A stretch of 9,586 bases of DNA from Desulfobacterales bacterium (GTDB lineage: Bacteria; Desulfobacterota; Desulfobacteria; Desulfobacterales; Desulfosalsimonadaceae), in the NCBI GenBank assembly GCA_007135795.1, contig SLIE01000027.1, positions 1 through 9,586 on the forward strand, given 5' to 3'. Positions within the stretch are counted from its first letter, which is position 1. Each line of letters begins with the position of its first letter. The position numbers were made by a program, and so were the translations under genes. The notes beneath the pieces were generated by a model. That model saw nothing but the letters and a program-made list of their open reading frames with translations. It made no database searches and was not told where the DNA came from. This document shows positions 5,568 through 9,586 of the stretch, piece after piece.

Positions 5568-8500
5568 ATGATATCGGTACCCGGATATACCATTTTCGAA
5601 AAAATTTATGAAAGCCCCCGCAGCATTATATTTCGAGGACTCAGGGTGTCGGACAGCAAACGGGTGATCCTTAAAAGCAGAACCAATTTTAACGACCCAT
5701 CAACCGATCCGGTTAGTGTTGAAAACGAATATGAGTTGACGCGCAGAATTGAGGACAAAAGCATTGTCAAATGCGTTGACCTCATCAGAGCCGATAACCT
5801 ATCGATTTTGGTCTTTGATGACATCGGTGGCCTCTCCCTGGACAAAATCGATGGACTGGAAAAGATCGACACGATCACCATTTTAAAGATTGCAGCAGAG
5901 ATAGCAGTCGCAATCGACCAGATCCACAGTCATGAAGTTATTCACAACGCCATAAGTCCTCCCCATATTATCTGGAACCGGCACACAGGACAAATCAATA
6001 TCATCGATTTCAGCCTCTCCGGCAAGTACGCCACCACCCCATCTCACACTAGAAACCCAGATAGCCATGAAAGGTCCTTGCCTTACATTTCCCCGGAACA
6101 GACTTGCCGGACAAATCATGACACTGATTATCGAACGGACATGTATTCCTTTGGGGTCACGTTCTATCAAATGCTGACCGGCAAACTCCCCTTTTCAAGC
6201 GATGACGCCCTTGAGCTCATTCATGGTCATATTGCCGGGACACCAATTCCGCCCCATGACATCCGCTCCGGACTCCCGAAAGCAATATCGCTGATCATTG
6301 AAAAGCTTATGGCGAAAACGCCGAAAGATCGCTACCAAAACATCCGGGGGCTTCTTTCGGATTTATATTTCTGCATTAAGGAATTGGAAAAATACGGTAA
6401 AATCGAAGAATTTACCCCGGGGCTTCGGGATTTCTCCGAACAGTTCCTCATCCCGCATAATCTATATGGTCGGGAAAATGAGATTCAAACGCTCGCCCGG
6501 GCATATAATAGGATCTCTAAGGGCGGCACGGAAATGATCGCAATCACCGGGCGCTCGGGGATTGGAAAAACTTTTCTGATGCAGGAATTTCAAAAATCGA
6601 TATCCGGCGACAGGTGCTATTTTATCATAGGAAGATTCGACCAATTCAGGCAGAACCTGCCTTATGCATCCATTATAGACGCATTATCCAAAGTCATCGG
6701 CCAGATTTTGACCGGGAGTCATAAAAATATACACCGATGGAAAAAACGATTCTTAAAAGCACTGGGTGAAAACGGACAGGTCATAATCGATTGTCTCCCG
6801 GATCTGGAACTCATTATCGGAAAACAACCGCCTCGGCAGAAGCTTCCACCCGAGGAATCAAGAAATCGCTTTAGCATCGCTTTTTTGAATCTGATCCGGG
6901 CGTTTACCTCCCGTCAGCACCCGTTGGTTATTTTTCTGGACGACATGCAATGGGTCGACAATGCAACCCTGGAATTATTGCGGCTGATTCTTGGAGATAT
7001 CCGGACATCAAATCTTCTCGTAATCGGCGCCTTTCGGGACAATAACATCGACGATTTGCTTTATATATCGGCGACCCTGAATGAGTTTGAAAAATTTGGA
7101 ATCATCGCCAACAGCATTTCTCTTGAACCGCTTTGCCCATCTGCGATAAACCGTCTCGTTGCCGATACCCTGCAGGCTGATGACAATGAAACCATTGGGC
7201 TGTCAGGAAAAATGCTGGCCATAACCGGAGAGAATACTTTTTTCGTAAAGGAATTTCTCAGGGCACTGTACAAGAAAAAAGCGGTTTTTTTTGACAGGGA
7301 AACATGTCGCTGGCGATGGTATACCGAAACCATACATTCCCATTCGATCACGGATAACATGATTAACCTGATGATACGGAAAATCGACTACCTGTCACCG
7401 GAAGTAAAACAATTGCTGATGCTGGCGGCCTGCCTGGGGCACCGGTTCAGCTTCCAGACCCTTTTATTGATAAGCCTCAAGGATGTCAACCAGATCGTAA
7501 AGCTCTTATGGCAAGCCGTCAGGGAAGAGCACATCCTCCCTGTTGATAAAAATTCAATTGACCTTTTCTCTCCTGATCGCTGGGGAAAAAAAGACTGCTC
7601 GCTGCCACCGCTGGTTGAGTTCAAATTCGTGCACGACCGCGTCCGGGAAACAATCTACGGCATGTTTTCAGACAAGTGGAAAAAGCAGGCACACCTGCGA
7701 ATCGCCCTGTTGATGCTTACAAAGGCCAACGGAGAGGCTTTTGGCGAAAATATCTTTGAGATCGTCAATCATTTGAATATCGCTGAAAGCCATATCCATG
7801 ACCCTGATGAAAAGTTACTCCTTGCACGGTTGAACCTGGAAGCAGGGCAAAAAGCAATGCAATCATCTGCACTCGATACCGCCCTTTCCTGCTTTTCGAT
7901 TGCCCTGAAAGCACTCCCGGAGAAAAGCTGGGAAACCCACTATGATCTGACGCGTGCCATTCATATGGGGTGTGCACAATCCGAATATTTAAACGGCATG
8001 ATATCCGTACCTGAAAGCCGGTTACGCCAGATGCTGGATAACGTCCACGGCCCGCGCGACAAAGTTGAAATCCATATTGCACTCATCCGGATTCTGCACG
8101 GCAGAGGCAAATACAAACAAGCCGTGAAAACCGGAATCACCGCACTTACGCTGTTGAATTACCGGATACCGCTTGTTCCGGGTAAGAAAAGATTTTTTTT
8201 TAAACACCGCGCACTCAGCATGCAGCTGAAACGAAAAAACACAGAGATCCTTGCCAATCTTCCCAAAATGCATGACCGCCGAATCATCTCCATCTTGGAG
8301 ATACTTGGTGAAATGACGGGCCCCGCCATGATCTTCAACAGTGACTGTGCTGCCTACATCAACCTGAAAATGTTGGAACTCACTCTGCACCACGGGAACT
8401 CGGTGCATTCCGCATACGTTTATTCGGCCTTTGGCGCAATGCTTGCCGGAAAGCTGGAGGATTACAATTCCGGATATGCTTACGGTACCCTCGCATTATC

Positions 8501-9586
8501 CATGGCCTCCGGCTGTGATGACAAAATGGTTGCCCGCAGAGCGCGTTTTTCCGTTGCCAGAAGCATCAATCATTGGAAACGGCATGCAATCACCAGCCTT
8601 GAGATCTACAAGGCAATCCACAAAGAAAGCCACGAATCCAACTATCCGGGTTTTGCTGCATGGGACACCATATATCTGATGATAATACCCATAATCATAG
8701 GGCGCAGATTGTCAGGATTAAACGAAGAGATCAAAAAACACACCCGTTTCATCAAAGCGCTGCGCCACAGAGATATGGCCTTTTTCTGCCAGTTGTCAGC
8801 GCGGTACGTCGCTTTTCTCCAAGGTGCGTCAAACGATATGTCCGGGTTTTGCGGTGATGAATTTGCCGACGCGCCCTTTATACACCGAGTAAAAGCAACA
8901 TGTCGAAACCGATTGGTTTTTGCTTTTTTATACATGCTTCAAGTCCAGATCGATTTTCTTTCGGGGAAATATGGGAAAGCCCTGGAAACGGCACACCGGT
9001 TCGAAGGTATTGCATCTGAAATCGAGGGGCTCATATTTACACCGGAAATCTATTTTTATTGGGCGCTGTCAATTGCTCGCGTATATCCCGACTCATCGCG
9101 CTATGAAAAATACCGACAGCTTCGGCAAATGAAACGCATTAAAACCCGGTTTAAAATTTGGGCGGATCATTGCAGGGAAAACTTTTTTCATAAATACATC
9201 CTCATATGTGCTGAAATCGCCAGGATTACCGGAAAAAAGGAGATCGTTCACGGACTTTACCAACAATCGATCCAATCCGCACAACAGAACCTGTACACCC
9301 AGAATGAGGCGATTGCAAATGAATGCAGTGCGCTGTTTTATGAGGATATTAATAAACGACATGAAGCAAAACAATACTGGATAAAAGCCCATTCCATCTA
9401 TCGCAATTGGGGGGCTTTCGCCAAAGCCAGACGAATCGAGGCGGACTTTCCGTTTCTTTCTCCCGCCAACGGGAAGAATAACGCATCCAATGCATTGATA
9501 ACCGCCCCGACGGATACACAATTACAGGATTTCCTCGATTGGCGTTCCATGTCGAAGACTTTCCGGGCCATATCCCGGGAGATTGA
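5568..9586 (+). CDS. giant (pseudo)kinase / AAA-type ATPase / TPR-like signalling protein, C-terminus beyond window
   Basis: One open frame of 1339 codons runs off the window. An in-frame TGA at 5550-5552 and a GGAGCAGG ribosome site (5558-5565) fix the start at 5568. Residues 7 to about 270 are a serine/threonine-kinase-like domain: K36, E54, D147-F-S, PYISPEQ (172-178), DMYSFGVTFYQMLTGKLPF (191-209) and a late APKDRY-like segment. The catalytic loop, however, reads H126-N-A128 and H133 instead of HxD...N. Residues about 305-600 are a P-loop ATPase: YGRENEI, Walker A GRSGIGKT (328-335), FDQFRQNLPY, Walker B VIFLDDMQW (454-462). The rest is an alpha-helical, TPR-like region with MLAGKLEDYNSGYAYG typical of this family. 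The last residues, FLDWRSMSKTFRAISREI, match the linker that leads into a GAF and histidine kinase in 'trifunctional kinase/ATPase/histidine kinase' proteins. Its signal and partner are unknown. Confidence 0.9.
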   Translation, partial: MISVPGYTIFEKIYESPRSIIFRGLRVSDSKRVILKSRTNFNDPSTDPVSVENEYELTRRIEDKSIVKCVDLIRADNLSILVFDDIGGLSLDKIDGLEKIDTITILKIAAEIAVAIDQIHSHEVIHNAISPPHIIWNRHTGQINIIDFSLSGKYATTPSHTRNPDSHERSLPYISPEQTCRTNHDTDYRTDMYSFGVTFYQMLTGKLPFSSDDALELIHGHIAGTPIPPHDIRSGLPKAISLIIEKLMAKTPKDRYQNIRGLLSDLYFCIKELEKYGKIEEFTPGLRDFSEQFLIPHNLYGRENEIQTLARAYNRISKGGTEMIAITGRSGIGKTFLMQEFQKSISGDRCYFIIGRFDQFRQNLPYASIIDALSKVIGQILTGSHKNIHRWKKRFLKALGENGQVIIDCLPDLELIIGKQPPRQKLPPEESRNRFSIAFLNLIRAFTSRQHPLVIFLDDMQWVDNATLELLRLILGDIRTSNLLVIGAFRDNNIDDLLYISATLNEFEKFGIIANSISLEPLCPSAINRLVADTLQADDNETIGLSGKMLAITGENTFFVKEFLRALYKKKAVFFDRETCRWRWYTETIHSHSITDNMINLMIRKIDYLSPEVKQLLMLAACLGHRFSFQTLLLISLKDVNQIVKLLWQAVREEHILPVDKNSIDLFSPDRWGKKDCSLPPLVEFKFVHDRVRETIYGMFSDKWKKQAHLRIALLMLTKANGEAFGENIFEIVNHLNIAESHIHDPDEKLLLARLNLEAGQKAMQSSALDTALSCFSIALKALPEKSWETHYDLTRAIHMGCAQSEYLNGMISVPESRLRQMLDNVHGPRDKVEIHIALIRILHGRGKYKQAVKTGITALTLLNYRIPLVPGKKRFFFKHRALSMQLKRKNTEILANLPKMHDRRIISILEILGEMTGPAMIFNSDCAAYINLKMLELTLHHGNSVHSAYVYSAFGAMLAGKLEDYNSGYAYGTLALSMASGCDDKMVARRARFSVARSINHWKRHAITSLEIYKAIHKESHESNYPGFAAWDTIYLMIIPIIIGRRLSGLNEEIKKHTRFIKALRHRDMAFFCQLSARYVAFLQGASNDMSGFCGDEFADAPFIHRVKATCRNRLVFAFLYMLQVQIDFLSGKYGKALETAHRFEGIASEIEGLIFTPEIYFYWALSIARVYPDSSRYEKYRQLRQMKRIKTRFKIWADHCRENFFHKYILICAEIARITGKKEIVHGLYQQSIQSAQQNLYTQNEAIANECSALFYEDINKRHEAKQYWIKAHSIYRNWGAFAKARRIEADFPFLSPANGKNNASNALITAPTDTQLQDFLDWRSMSKTFRAISREI

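Noticed and set aside
5883..6170. 95-codon minus-strand open frame
   Set aside because: Antisense to the kinase-like domain, with no motif or ribosome site.
8022..8408. 128-codon minus-strand open frame, and similarly 9093-9521
   Set aside because: Both are antisense to the continuous kinase/ATPase frame that carries conserved family residues; no independent support.

Overview
The window reads like a chromosomal segment of an anaerobic bacterium. A sulfate-reducing Desulfobacterota (Desulfobacterales-like) host is my best guess. The basis is a four-subunit oxygen-sensitive 2-oxoacid:ferredoxin oxidoreductase, a LUD-domain protein, an XRE-cupin regulator and a giant kinase/ATPase signalling protein, all at moderate GC. 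This taxonomic guess is inference from gene content and was not tested by any search.

Layout. 1-334 is an AT-rich leader with a plausible sigma70 promoter (82-110) and a possible stem in the 5' untranslated RNA. 335-3453 is a tight operon in the order gamma-delta-alpha-beta (porG, porD, porA, porB). It encodes an enzyme that decarboxylates pyruvate or a related 2-oxoacid to acyl-CoA and passes electrons to ferredoxin. 3454-3859, between the convergent porB and regulator genes, has no credible gene. It holds three consecutive palindromes: a ~110-127 bp near-perfect long inverted repeat, a second structured repeat, and a perfect 14-bp hairpin. 3860-4474 (minus strand) is an XRE helix-turn-helix/cupin regulator. 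4475-4821 is a divergent control region with a perfect TATAAT box and a palindrome; it shares an 11-base word with the por leader. 4822-5466 is a LUD-domain (lactate-utilization-like) protein. From 5568 to the window edge runs one uninterrupted reading frame of 1339 codons with no stop. It is the N-terminal part of a protein of the 'trifunctional serine/threonine kinase / AAA-type ATPase / sensor histidine kinase' type, cut off just as the GAF/histidine-kinase half should begin.

How the parts may fit together. The Por enzyme and the LUD protein both fit the pyruvate/lactate end of carbon metabolism. The XRE-cupin regulator between them is placed to sense a small metabolite and control one or both flanking units. 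The large signalling protein lies 101 bp downstream of the LUD gene on the same strand and may be co-transcribed with it. These links are inferred from position only.

The most notable observation is that the kinase-like domain of the giant protein lacks the catalytic HRD aspartate (H-N-A) and the following metal-binding asparagine (His), and has DFS instead of DFG, while keeping the ATP-binding lysine, the alpha-C glutamate and the DFx aspartate. It looks like a pseudokinase sensor module attached to an intact P-loop ATPase. The palindrome cluster is the second item worth following.
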